Shown here: positions 22,792 to 33,863 of the stretch, piece after piece
Layout of the letters: each line of letters begins with the position of its first letter
Numbering within the stretch: position 1 is the stretch's first letter
Source of the DNA: Sipunculus nudus
Taxonomy: Eukaryota > Annelida > Sipuncula > Golfingiida > Sipunculidae
NCBI GenBank assembly: GCA_026874595.1
Contig: CM049311.1
Coordinates: 45,203,676-45,267,675 of the forward strand
Length of the DNA stretch: 64,000 nt
Direction of reading: 5' to 3'
The notes under the pieces: model-generated
What the model saw: only the letters and a program-made list of their open reading frames with translations
Databases searched by the model: none
What the model was told of the DNA's origin: nothing
Program-made: the position numbers and the translations under genes

Positions 22792-25700
22792 TGTACAGGG
22801 GTCATCAGTGCCCGTATCATACTGACGACTACAAAAAATTCTTCTCTGAAACCATATGGCAAAATTGTTAATATCGCACAGAAATGATCCTAGGGAAGTG
22901 CTTTCTGAAGTTGTTCAAATGGTCTCAGTTCAGTGACTTTTGGCTGAGTTATGGTAAGCTGAATTTAGTCATAGGCCATAACATCCCATTTTTGCTATGT
23001 GGCTACAAAGATCTTCTTCTCAAAAACCACTGGGCCAAATTCTTAAATCTAACACATTATTTATCCTTAGATGTTGATAATTCAAGTTTGTTCAAATAGT
23101 TTTGGTTCAGTGATTTTTGGCCGAGTTATGAGAAGCTTAAATTAGCCATTTTGCTATATTTTCCCATATGAGTTATAAACCTGTAAAATGTTTTTTGACT
23201 GATGCCACTGAGGCAAATTTGTTTAATGTTTTACAAGAATAACCCCCTGAATAATTCTTATAATAATTGTCTTTTATGGTTCCAAAGAATGAATTTTGGC
23301 TGAATTATAAAGATTGAATTGAGTCATTTTACCATATATATAAGCTGTGTGAAGCAAATACATCTAGCCTGGCACCTGTTTATTAACATCCATTACATCA
23401 TGCCTCTAGACATTTAGATTTCAGGTTATCTATGGTTAATATTGAAAGAATGTTTGTTAAAAGCTTTTAAAAAATGTAGATTTATGATTTTAGATATTCC
23501 TCATGCCTGGCAATCTTTCAAAGCACAGGTTTACAGCTCTCTGTGGGTATATAAAGACGGCTGTACATGGATTATAAATAATAGGCATCCATACTCAACT
23601 TAATTCAAGATTTTGCCATCAGTGAGATGTATCTGTATTATAATTTGCATTCAATATGCATCTGTAGTAATTTTTAGCGAACCTGTGAGCTAATGTGATG
23701 GTGTGGCGGCGTCAGCTGTCTGTAAGTTAACCCATACATTTAAAAAACGACTGGAGCTAGCATCATGAAATTTAATGCAAAAAAATTAGCATTCTAAAAA
23801 ACTCTGCATTTTCTTAGATTTTATAAAGAAAAGGTTAAAAACCTTTAAAAAAGCTTCTCCTCCGAAATGGTAAAGCCAAATTGTTCAATATTTCACAGAA
23901 ATAATCTTTTATACCATCTCTCTCAAGTTTGTTTGAATGGTTCAAGTTCGGTGAATTTTTTTGCTGAGTTACAGGAAGTTGAACTTAGTCATCTGTCCAA
24001 AATAGCATACTAAAATCACAGTCTAAGAAATGGCCAGAGCTATCATCACCAAATTTTATGCCAGTGTTGGTCACACGAGTCATATATAAAATTCGGGTAT
24101 TGGTTGCGCCAGCTGCATTGACCTTTTTTTGTACGGGGGTCATTGGTCATCTGTACATTAACCCATAATTTCTCAGGAATGGCAGGAGCTACCATCCCCA
24201 GATTTTATGCAATAATCTGTCACATATCATTTGTTGTGGGATTCGGCTGATTATTTTGCTATCTGTGTTTACTTAGATTTTATATGGAAAAAGCTGAAAA
24301 ACTTTTAAAAGTCTTCTTCTTGTAAACTGTCCAGCCAAATTGTTCAATATTTTGCAGAAATGATCCCAGAGGCAAGCCCTCTCAAGTTTGTTCAAATGGA
24401 TTGCATTTGATGAATTTCAGTGGAGTTGCACAAATTTGAACAGTCATTTGGCCAAGTAAGCATACTGACATAGCAATCTCAGAAATGACAGAAGCTAGCA
24501 TTCCTAAGTATTGTGAAAATGTTGGTCACATGACTCATATTTGAAGTTGCAGATTTTGTGGTGCCACCTACATTGACCAGTTTTTTATGGTCAAAAACCT
24601 CATAATTTTAGCCTCTTTCAGCTTAAAATATTTATGATGAAACTGTTTAAGTTGAATAGTTCAATTTTTCAAAAGAATTATCCTAGGACATGGTTCTTTC
24701 AATCATATCAGAAAAGCTTTTTTTTGTCTTATGGCCATTATTATATCTATTTCAAACTGAGGACTGCAAAACTGTTCTTCAACAAAATTATTGTTTCAAT
24801 TATAACTTCTGTAACATTGCACAAAAATTATTCTTAGGTGGCCTTTGTTCAAGTTAACTTGAATGATTTTTGGCAGAACTATTGGACCTTTAACAATGAA
24901 AGTACTGCATCTTTTATTATTCTAGATATTTTGATCAAAAGTTTATGAATATGTCAGCTTGAAAAAACATCTTTTTAGCCAATGTCTTTCAGTATGTTTA
25001 AACAGATTCACCAACACTCCAAGATTGTGTCTGTATCTTTAAATAGGTTGAGAAACTGCCAACTGTTTCAGATTTGGCAACAGATCAAGAGTTCATTCAG
25101 TGCAGCCAGATATAGGTCAAGAGTTCAATCAGTGCAGCCAAGCACAAGGCATGTGATCACCTCATGGGTGACATGTGATCACTTCATGGGCGACATGTGA
25201 ACACCTCATGGGCACCATGTCATCACCTCATGGGTGTCATGCCCCTCAGGTCAGGGCTCCTGCATGAGCTTATGCAATGGTGTGGCTACTATTTCAGACT
25301 TGGCAACAGACTAGAGGTCAGTCTCGATCTATTTATAGCTTTGGCAGACTGCCAACTGCATCAGATTAAGCAACAGGTCAAGAGTTCACTCAGTGCAGCC
25401 AGGTATGGGTCAGGAGTTCACTCAGTGCAGTAGCTGCATTCTATTTATAGTGTTAGCAGACTGCCCACTGCATCAGATTTGGCACTAAAGTTCAGCCTTG
25501 ATCTATTTATAGCTTTGGCAGACTGCCAACTGTGTCAGATTATGCAACAGGTCAAGAGTTTACTCAGTCTAGCCAGGTGCAGGTCATGAGTTCACTAAGT
25601 GCAGTAGCCTGAGCCAGCAAATTTGTCACAGTTCACTCGGGGCAACTGCCTTTCTCACCTAAGCCTGGTCAGCCCCATGCATCAGACTCAAGGTAATTTT

Positions 25701-26091
25701 GATGTATTGGCCTGATATTATGACCTGTCAATGTGTCTTTGATGGCTTTCTCCTTCACAAGACTGGTGATGCCACTTGCAATAATTTTTGCACAGTTTGT
25801 CTCCCTGCTTATTTTCAGGAGGGGTTTGATATATAAGTCTGAAATTGGGCATATGTATATACCTCTGATAGCTTTGTTGTATACCAGACTGGTGGTGCCA
25901 GCTACAGTCATTTTTGTGTTGTGTGCACCCATGCCAGAATTTCAGCAGTGATGTTTGTGTAATTGTTTCGTATTCAAAATGTTTAGTACTTGCATTGTTC
26001 ATATACATGAGAAGTAATGGTCCAGCATTGAAGCATTATACCTGGTGTATTTCTCAATGCACAGGTTCACATTAGGCCTGTAGGCCTTGTT
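22792..26091 (+). mobile_element. G-family composite element
   Basis: It begins with internal G sequence (TTGTACAGGGGTCATCAGTG) directly after another G terminus. A second G 5' end, TTAGCGAACCTGTGAGC, occurs at about 23674. It closes with CACAGGTTCACATT, AGGCCTGTAGGCCT and TGTT at 26091. The two-start arrangement resembles the G copy at 11218. Palindrome positions here are decayed (GGTTGCGCCAGC near 24102, GGTGATGCCACT near 25765). Confidence 0.75.
25149..25247 (+). repeat. 22-bp minisatellite (GACATGTGATCACCTCATGG)
   Basis: About four head-to-tail 22-bp units contain CATGTGATCACCTCATGGG. A shorter, shuffled version is present in the G copy near 14085-14155, so it belongs to the G core and expanded after the copies diverged. 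Confidence 0.75.
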
Positions 26092-27148
26092 AATGAATTT
26101 TTATTGGATTTTTTAACTTTGGCCTTGTGAGCGGGATATCTCCAAAGGTATTCAACACAGGAACTTCATTTCTTCAGTGCTGATGCATATTAACAAAATC
26201 TTGGTCAGATTCAAAGATGGGTGGCCTTGACCTACTTTTCGAGATCACAGAGTTTAGAATAGAAAAAAACTTAGGAGCTATATCTCAGGAACCAATGTGT
26301 TGATTGGTATGAAATATGGTATAATGATATGCCTTGATAATCTCTAGGTCTTGCATGAGATTGGTCTTACCTAGTGGTGGGAGTTGGTTCCTTTTCCATA
26401 ATAGATCATCGGTTTGAGCAAACCGACTGATGATCGATTATTAATCGGTTCAGACAAATATATGCAATTATCAAAGAAATATGCAATTATCTGTGAAACT
26501 CTACCTGCGTTTCCCCGGCAGGTATTCTCCTCTCGCGCCGGAGTGTGACAATCCTCCCACGTATAAAGATACAATCAGACTAATTTTAAGGATTAAATTA
26601 AATTATCGGCATCGTCAGGTAATATCTTTCTGTATGGGAGTTAAGAGCATCTAAACGCCATTCCGCCATCTCGTTAGAAAATTCTCCGCTAATTCTGCTG
26701 CTCCCTGCAAACTCAGAGATAAAAGTTTAAGAAGTCCTCCGTTCTCGCATCTACTGTGTCATACTCCGTTACATATGGAAGTTATTTGGGAACACAGACT
26801 CATTATATGAAGCGCGAAATGTGGTAAAAAATGGAAGAATAATTTTTGCCTATAACATAAAGGCATTCTGAAAAGAAAACAATATTATGATGTAATCGAT
26901 AGTCGCCTTTGGTAATCGAGCGCTTGAAAGTGGCAGACTGACTTTCGATAAAACTCGATGATCGGCCCACCACTAGTCTTACCATACTTGCAAAGGTACT
27001 ACATACCTCTCCAGTTTAAATTGATAACTGAGACATGTACAGATATACATTTAGATGAGAACAAATATTTCATACTTGTTACTGTTACCTCCTATAAACA
27101 CTGTTCTTTTGACTGAGGGCTATTGTCAGCTTCTGCTGATATTCTAGT
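26092..27148 (+). mobile_element. S-family Helitron-like element, interrupted by a hAT MITE
   Basis: The body matches 62594-62885 and part of 57486-57826 (GGATATCTCCAAAGGTATTC, then TTGACCTACTTTT). The 3' end is GACTGAGGGCT, the hairpin TCAGCttctGCTGA and TATTCTAGT. The inverse word AGCCCTCAG begins the S 5' end at 57488. The 5' end of this copy is missing. Confidence 0.75.
26372..26975 (+). mobile_element. Non-autonomous hAT-type element (MITE), 604 bp
   Basis: The terminal inverted repeats TAGTGGTGGG and CCCACCACTA are flanked by a perfect 8-bp duplication, GTCTTACC, at 26364-26371 and 26976-26983. An 8-bp target duplication with TAGTGG-type ends is the hallmark of the hAT superfamily. Subterminal ATCGATTA/ATCGG words recur. 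No transposase frame is present. Strand is arbitrary. Confidence 0.92.
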
Positions 27149-27538
27149 TCCATTTTGTGATCTCATTAGGTACATAGGTTTCATTTATAATGAATTATTT
27201 CATCATTTATTCCTTTAGAAAGCAAAGTATTTTCTCTAGATAAATTTATACTTGCATACTCTAAACTTAATGTTTACAAGGGGAAATGTAATTTAGGGGA
27301 TTCAAATACTCAGAAACAAGAAAAATGACTTTTCATGATATATACCATATTTACTCTGAAAATTTAACTATTAAAAAAAAACTTGCAAAGCTCGAAATTC
27401 TGGAGGATATTTAGAAATTATTAGTTTGCATATTGTGTGGTGGTTGATTAAATACAATTGTAAGCTATGGGTGTTCAAGTTTTGTTTGTCAACTCCAACT
27501 GAATAGTCCTCATTCATGAACAAATGCAGATTACATTT
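27149..27538. other. Unassigned AT-rich stretch
   Basis: It lies between an S terminus and a G 5' end. I found no repeat word shared with the rest of the window and no convincing exon. TTTATTCCTTTAG near 27210 looks like a splice acceptor, but no donor or open frame follows. Confidence 0.5.
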
Positions 27539-28636
27539 TTAGCGAACCTGTGAGCTTATGTGATGGTATGGCGTCGTCTGGCTTCTGTCGTCTGTACGTT
27601 AACCCATACTATCTTGAAAATGGCAAGAGTTATTATCACGAAATTATATACAAAAATTTAGTCATCTGAAAAACTCTATCGGATTTTGCTTATTTTTTGG
27701 CTAACTACATTTTCTTGGATTTTATAGGGAAAAAGCTAAAAAAAGCTTTAAAAATCTTCTTCTCCAAAATTGTTCATCCAAATTGTCCAATATTTTACAG
27801 AAATGATTCCTGGAACAATCTCTCTCACATTTGTTCGAATGGTTTAAGTTTGGTGATTTTTGCCCAGTTACAGGAATTTGAACTTAGTCATCTGTCGAAA
27901 AAAGCATATCAAAATTACAGTCTCAGAAACGGCTGAATCTATCATCACCAAATTTTATGCCAATGTTGGTCACATGAGTCATATCTGAAATTGAGGTATT
28001 GGTTGTGCCACCTGCGTTGGCCTTTTTTTGTACGGGGGTCATCAGTGTCTGAATCATACTGACGGCTTCTCTGAAACCATATGACCAGATTGTTTAATAT
28101 CGCACAGAAATGATCCTAGGGTAGTGCTTTCTGAAGTTTGTTCAAATGGTCTCAGTTCAGTGACTTTTGGCTGAGTTATGGGAAGCTGAATATAGTCATA
28201 TGCCATGACAGCCCATTTTAGCTCAGTGGCTACAAAGGTCTTATTCTCAAAAACCACTGGGCCAAATTCTTAAATCTCACACATTAATTATTCTTAGATG
28301 TTGATAATTCAAGTTTGTTCAAATAGTTTTGGTTCATTGATTTTTGGCAGAGTATTGGGAAGCTTAAATTAGCCCTTTGCTCTGTTTTCCAATATGAGTT
28401 ATAAACCTGCAAAACATTTTTTGACTGACGCCACTGAGGCCAATTTGTTTAATATTTTACAAGAATAATCCTCTGAATAATTCTTATAATAATTGTCTTT
28501 TATGGTTTCAAAGAGAGAATTTGGTCACTGGTCATCTGTACATTTACCCATAATTTCTCAGGAATAGCAGGAGCTATCCCCAGATTTTATGCAATTATCT
28601 GTCACATATCAAATGTTGTGGGATTCAGCTTATTTT
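27539..28636 (+). mobile_element. G-family element, 5' part
   Basis: It starts with TTAGCGAACCTGTGAGCTTA and a GTCTGGCTTCTGTCG-type microsatellite, then follows G copy 11218 to about 12260, and jumps to internal text matching 13045-13150. It is cut off by the T 5' end at 28637. The palindrome position reads GGTTGTGCCACC near 28003. Confidence 0.8.
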
Positions 28637-29566
28637 TAGCTCAGCTGACTATGAGTCATCTGAGCTATAGTCGTGGTCCATTGTCCGTCATCCGTCTGCC
28701 TGTCTGTCTATTCGTTTATCCGTAGATGTGGCACGTTTTGAAACCCTAAGACCTATGAATCCAAAATTCAGCAAAATGTTAGATGTCCCCAAGATCTCCT
28801 ACCAAGCCGAAAACTGGGTCTTTTCAACTTCGTTCCTTGGAGAAATTAAGGAAAAACATCAATTTTTTATTAAAAACCTATTTTCACACTTCAGGACTGC
28901 CTAATTTCGAAACCACTCATCTGTTTTTCCTCATATTTACCATAATTATTCCTCTATATAGTTCCTATATATGGACATGCCAGAAATTAGGTCTGTATTA
29001 TATAATTTAAAAAAGTTATGGGCTCAAACATAATGCATTTTGTAAAAAATCAGGAAAGATATTTGATCACTTAACATAAAACATGTTAAAACTAAGGACT
29101 TTTTTCCAGTAATATAACTTTAATTAATCTAAAATTAAATTGTATACCCAAAATTAGACCAAAATCTTTTAATTTTTTAAAAATTTTAGCAAAAATAAAA
29201 AATTGTTACCTAAGTACTGTGGATTTAATTTTCACAGCATGTACACATAAGGATTTAATCTGAAATTTGAAAATAAAAGCTGCAAAATTAGGCTAGTTTT
29301 ATTGATCTTTTTTAAGGCTTTCTTCCTTGTTCTATAATTGACAGGGGTTCGTACATTTCCATGGTTATTTTATGATCATATTACTGTCATATAGCTGAAA
29401 TAATGATACTTTTAGAAATATTTGATCATGAAAGGCTCCTGCATCTTTGATTAAGTCCAAAAAAGTGTACAGTATTAGTTCTAAATGCTAATATATATTT
29501 AAAAAAGCAAAAGAAATAAGTATATTTTGCATTAGCTAAAATTTCCAGAATTCAGGGTCCCTTGTT
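28637..29566 (+). mobile_element. T-family element, short form
   Basis: The 5' hairpin (TAGCTCAGCTGACT / AGTCATCTGAGCTA) and a GTCTGCCTGTCTGTC microsatellite are intact. It carries one T body unit and ends at GGGTCCCTTGTT, where the 3' subterminal repeat has decayed. At 930 bp it resembles a single-unit T element rather than a deleted long one. Confidence 0.75.
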
Positions 29567-29716
29567 TTTGTGTACATTTATCAACAGTGAAATACTTCCA
29601 AATTCACCAATTGCCTCTTTTCCATATGCTAGGATTTTATTCAAAAATTCTCATAATAAGTTTCAGCTGAGCTCCATGACCCACAAGTCCGACGTTTATG
29701 CATTTCCCATTTTCAG

Positions 29717-29816
29717 TTGCTGCAGCAAGAACGAGAGGAGAAGAAAAAACTCATAGAGATGGTGGAAGAGCGAGATGCACGCATTGCTCAGTTGGAGCAA
29801 GAAGTGTCACTGCTTG
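29717..29816 (+). CDS. Coiled-coil exon of a host gene (gene unidentified)
   Basis: CCCATTTTCAG is a good acceptor. The frame is open in one phase and reads a strongly charged heptad-like helix, including EREEKKKLIEMVEERDARIA and then QLEQEVSLL. Codon choice and base composition differ sharply from the T-rich flanks. Two donors are possible: TTG|GTAAGG after 29816 and AAG|GTAGGT after 29821. I chose the first because it is the one that keeps the frame: with the exons at 41434 and 41566 it gives LLETEVIKIE and a stop, whereas the second hits a stop within the microexon. A T-element 3'-end relic lies just upstream at about 29661-29690. I do not recognise the protein; a C-terminal coiled coil for dimerisation or partner binding is the likely role. 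Exons further 5' are not visible. Confidence 0.75.
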
Positions 29817-29821
29817 GTAAG

Positions 29822-31189
29822 GTAGGTCATCAGCCTGGTCTAGTCCACACTCACTTATAATTCAGGGTCTCTGTAAATAAAAGTAAAAGAAAACTTGGTC
29901 TTAGACACATCTTAAAAGTCTGATATAAGGTCATTCACTTATTAAATCAGGGTTTGGGCCAGGTACTTGTATCTGTACCTGTTTGTTATATTGACACATT
30001 TCAGAGTTCCTGTTACCTGTACCTGGCTGTCATGAATAGCAACTACCTGGTACCTGTATCTGGAACTAAAGTTTCTGTACCTGGTATAATGTCCTCCAGG
30101 TACATGTATGATATTGGAAATGGACATCAGACTCCATTGAAGTTCATGAACAGAGCTGTCCCCCTGGCATGTTTGGGCATTTACCTGTCCTAGGCAGAGG
30201 TAACGACCAAGCTTTGCTTCCCCGCATGCAGCCCTGAAAAGTTGAGTTGACTAGCTGGGGTAGTGGCATGCTGGTCTACACCCACACAGGAAGTTCATTG
30301 TGGAATTATCAGCACAATGTAAAGGATAACCAGGAAAGTGAATTGGGATGCTCACATGCCTCATGTAGATACTTGTTGTCTAGTAGGCAAATACACAGAA
30401 CACTGGTTAATGGTAAATGAAGAATTGAAGAAAATATCACTGAAAAATTTTCCAAACAAAACTCTCCACATCAGAAATAGCAAACCTTCCATTTAAAAGA
30501 AAAATATCCCCACTTTAGTAACAAATTTATTTGCTTATATAGTGATTCTTATGTGTCAAAGTTGAAAAGATTTGTTCCACCTTTAGTGCTCTTCGTTGCT
30601 TACAATAATTTATCAGTAACACTCAGTATTAGTAACTGTAATTTAAGCTTCAACAAATATAAATATGACTGACCATCATTGTCACTCTTCAGTTCCAGAA
30701 CTAATTTGCTGGGTGAAGTTCCTGACCAGCAGGCACTTGTGTGGTATCATGTTACTTTGATCTTTTGTACTGCAATAGGCCCACATTTATGTTCCCATGT
30801 TTCTCTTCCATCCTGTGAGACATATTCCTGAGAGCTTGATAAATATCTGAGAAGTGCCGTTGTGTTGTAACACATAGTTTTGGCCATTGTTTAGTCCATG
30901 TGACCGTTGGGCACATGCATTGTTCACATCTGACTCCCTGCCTAGCAGCCTGTTCAGCAGAGGTTGTTTTTTCTCAGAACTAACACCTCTGCTCTGGAAT
31001 ACCTTAGACATCCCGCCCATGGGAGGCCATTGAGTCAGTGATCTAAGGACAGGCATTTGCTTGGTTCCCTTAGTTTTATGCCTTGTAACATTCAAGCTGG
31101 ATTTCCGTGATGATAAAGACCAAAACTGTCAGTTTGCTAGAACTTGATATTGTGCATGATTTAACACATATTAGATGAAGTCTGATGAG
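29822..31189. other. Intron, mostly unique sequence
   Basis: This is one of the few stretches without the common families. At 29950-30115 GTACCTG/GTACTTG words occur at least eight times in imperfect spacing; a smaller cluster occurs at 41165-41240. On the minus strand 30787-31095 is open for 102 codons, but I see no domain in it and do not call it a gene. Confidence 0.55.
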
Positions 31190-31201
31190 AGATATAAAGC
31201 T

Positions 31202-31627
31202 AAACCAGCTTCTGTGGCTCAGGGGTAGAGCGCAGGACACAAAGCCAGGAGATTGTGGGTTCGAATCTCAGCTGAGGCAGTGCAGTTTTCCATGGTGGGC
31301 TCCCACCCAGGGTGAGCACTTAGAAGGCTTATTGGGAAGCTGTGCCCCAACACTGTGTATCACCCACATACCAGTGCGTCTTTAGGGGGTTCCTTGGTGT
31401 TTTGACCAAGCAGTGGGGTTGATTACACACCCAGGACCCGCAGGTGCAGTAGACACAGCCTGTGTGACACCAGGATACAAAAATAATAATGATAGGACAG
31501 GAGTGCTACTGCCCTGTTTATAAGTCCCAAACTGAAGTTAAAACTCTGCAGATATACATACTAAGGTTAAGAATTAGATAAGTCAGCATAAAAGAATGGA
31601 GGCGGTTACCTCCACCAGAAAAAAAAA
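31202..31627 (+). mobile_element. tRNA-derived SINE with 12-bp target duplication
   Basis: Perfect direct repeats AGATATAAAGCT flank it at 31190-31201 and 31628-31639. The head (31209-31281) carries an A box (TGGCTCAGGGGTAGAGCG) and a B box (GGTTCGAATCTC) at tRNA spacing, so it should be read by RNA polymerase III. The body is about 310 bp with an internal ATAATAATGAT. The 3' end has a small hairpin, TGGAGGCGGTTACCTCCA, and an A tail. The perfect duplication suggests recent insertion. It lies in the long intron in the sense direction. Confidence 0.9.
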
Positions 31628-31810
31628 AGATATAAAGCTCTGTGGATTTCCTGCTGTTAGAAAAGTTGTGTCATTTGTTTCTTTTCTAAGTCAGCATTAG
31701 GTTTTGAGATTAAGAGCACCACTATTATATAAATTTCATATATCTTTATCCCATAGGCTTTTCATGAACAGACATTTTACCTCAGTCCTACTAAGATCTG
31801 CAACCTTGCA

Positions 31811-32374
31811 TTTCATTTTAGCTATTCTGAGCAATAGCAATGGCCTTTTTTCCATTGACTGTCTGTCTGTTTGTCCGTCTGTCTGTTACCCAAGCATGTT
31901 TTGAAATGGTTGGATCTACAAATCCAAAATTTAACAAACAGAAGTTCTCCAACCAAATTGAAACTGTTTCACTGCAACTTCGTTCCTTTCAGAAATTAAG
32001 GATTAACCTCCATTTTCCATTAAAAACTTGTAATTACATTTCAAGACTTCCCACTATGAAAACCACTGGTGTTGTTTTACTCTTGTTTGGCATAACTCTT
32101 CTTGTATATATTTCCTATGTACAGGCCAGAAGTTTTACTCTTATTTGGCATAACTCTTCTTGTATATATCCTATGTAAAGACCAGAAGTTAGGTCAGTAT
32201 TGTGCAATTTGTTGAAATCATGGGCCCAAACATTGCACTGTGTCAGAAATCAGGAAGGATATTTACTAACTTAACATAATTATTGATGAAGCCAGAGAGT
32301 CTGTTTCAAGCATATAACTATATTAAATGTAGTTTTAATTGTACATTTGAAATTAGATCAAAATTTTGTAACTT
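31811..32374 (+). mobile_element. T-family element, decayed
   Basis: It begins with a degenerate 5' end (TTTTAGCTATTCTGAGCAAT) and a GTCTGTCTGTTTGTCCG microsatellite, followed by a T body unit with its ACTTCGTTCCTTTCAGAAAT and GGGCCCAAACAT landmarks. No 3' terminus is present; the next T element starts directly. A 36-bp stretch around TTACTCTTATTTGGCATAAC is duplicated near 32100. Bases 31640-31810 show nothing I recognise. Confidence 0.7.
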
Positions 32375-33229
32375 TTAGCTCAGATGACTTAGTCATCTGA
32401 GCTATAGTCATGGTCTTTTGACTGTCATCAGGCCATCCTTTAACAGGGTATGTTTTGAAACACTAGACCTAAGAATCTTAAGTTTTACATAGAGTTAGAT
32501 GTCCTCAAAATCTCCTACCTTACCATAATTGGGTCACAACAATATTGTTCCTTTGAGATGTTAAGGAAAAACATCAATTTTCCATTTAAAACCTATTGTT
32601 ACACTTCAAGACTGCATAATATCAAACCACTGACCTGTGATTGATCATATTTAATATAACCATTCCTCTATATATTTCCTATATACATACCAGATATTAA
32701 GTCAGTATAGGGTAAATTCTTGATGTTATCGACCCGAACATCATGCACTTTGTAAAAAAAAAAAACAAGAAAGATATTTGCTCACTTTTTTAACATGAAC
32801 ATTTTTGAAGCGAGATAATTTTTTCCAAGTATATAACTTTAATTAAGATTCAGTTGTATACCCAAAAAATTATTTCTGAATTTTGTAAATTGTTTCAGTT
32901 ATTAGCATAAAAATAAAATCTGTGATTTTACCCAACTTTGACCATTGCATGTTTTTTTTCTGCGAGTACTGTTGATTTAATTTTCACAGCATATACAGAA
33001 AAGGACTTGCACCGTTGTAATCACAAGTTTAAAAATAAAAGGTTGTAAATTGCTTGGTTTGGTCAAAAAATATTATTTGCAACAATTTCTTCCTCATCAA
33101 TTCAAACCAATCATGTCAAACAGCTATGGCCTGTAATACCTCTTCCTCTTAGACTCCATTTGATATTATTTTAGATTTTTACCTTCAAGGTCAACTTCAG
33201 CTGAGCACAGTGACCCATGGTCCCTTGTT
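32375..33229 (+). mobile_element. T-family element, complete short form (855 bp)
   Basis: The 5' end TTAGCTCAGATGACTTAGTC pairs with ATCTGAGCTA. A single body unit follows. The 3' end CAGCTGAGCACAGTGACC is followed by a hairpin and CCCTTGTT. The terminus fuses directly to the next T 5' end as CCCTTGTTAGCTCAG, sharing the TT. Confidence 0.85.
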
Positions 33230-33863
33230 AGCTCAGCTGACTAGAGTCATCTGAGCTATAGCGATCACTCTTTGTCCATCGTCCGTCCGTCTGTCTAGCT
33301 GTCTGTCTGTCCGTCCGTTTACCAGGCACAACTCGTAACCACTATACCTAGAATCTTGTAACTTGGCATTCTGAGAGGTCCATGAAAAATCTCCTTGGAA
33401 ACGCGAAATTAGGTCTCTGTTACCCATATCCTTCGAGCAATTGGGCCCAAAAGTACCCCCCAGAATAGTCAAAATTTCATACAAAAACTTCAATATCACA
33501 TTAACTACATCTGTATTTTTTTTTAATTTTTTACAATTTTTTTTTATTTCTATTTTTAAGACCTTTAAGGATGTAGTTATCTGTCAACAGGGTACAAATT
33601 GTAACGATTGGACTTAGAATTTCATTTTTGACACACAGGGAGACCCATGAAAAGTCTCCAAGGAAACCTGAAAATAGGTCTCTGTTATCCATATCATTTG
33701 AGCTATCGCACTCCAAAGTACAGCTCAGAATAATGGAAAATTTGATACAAAAAGCTGAAATATGTGAACAACTAATGCAGAGATCAACGTAATTGTTTGC
33801 ATGGATATTGATCATGGAGTGTTTTATCAGTTTCTGCAGACTTGTGGCACCGCCTGTATTGTT
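33230..33863 (+). mobile_element. T2 element, 5' part (continues at 36233-36258)
   Basis: It has the 5' hairpin, a (GTCTGTCC)n microsatellite and about two 336-bp monomers. It is interrupted by the transposon at 33864-36232. Its remaining tail, TTGTTCGGGTTTTTTTTACG, resumes at 36233, matching the uninterrupted T2 text near 59083. Confidence 0.8.

Noticed and set aside
30787-31095. 102-codon minus-strand frame in the unique intron
   Set aside because: I could not match it to a transposon or host domain, and its length is within chance for this composition. A protein search would settle it.
31209-31281. A free-standing tRNA gene
   Set aside because: The A and B boxes are good, but the acceptor stem does not close cleanly, a body of about 310 bp and an A tail follow, and a target duplication frames the whole unit. 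It is a SINE head.
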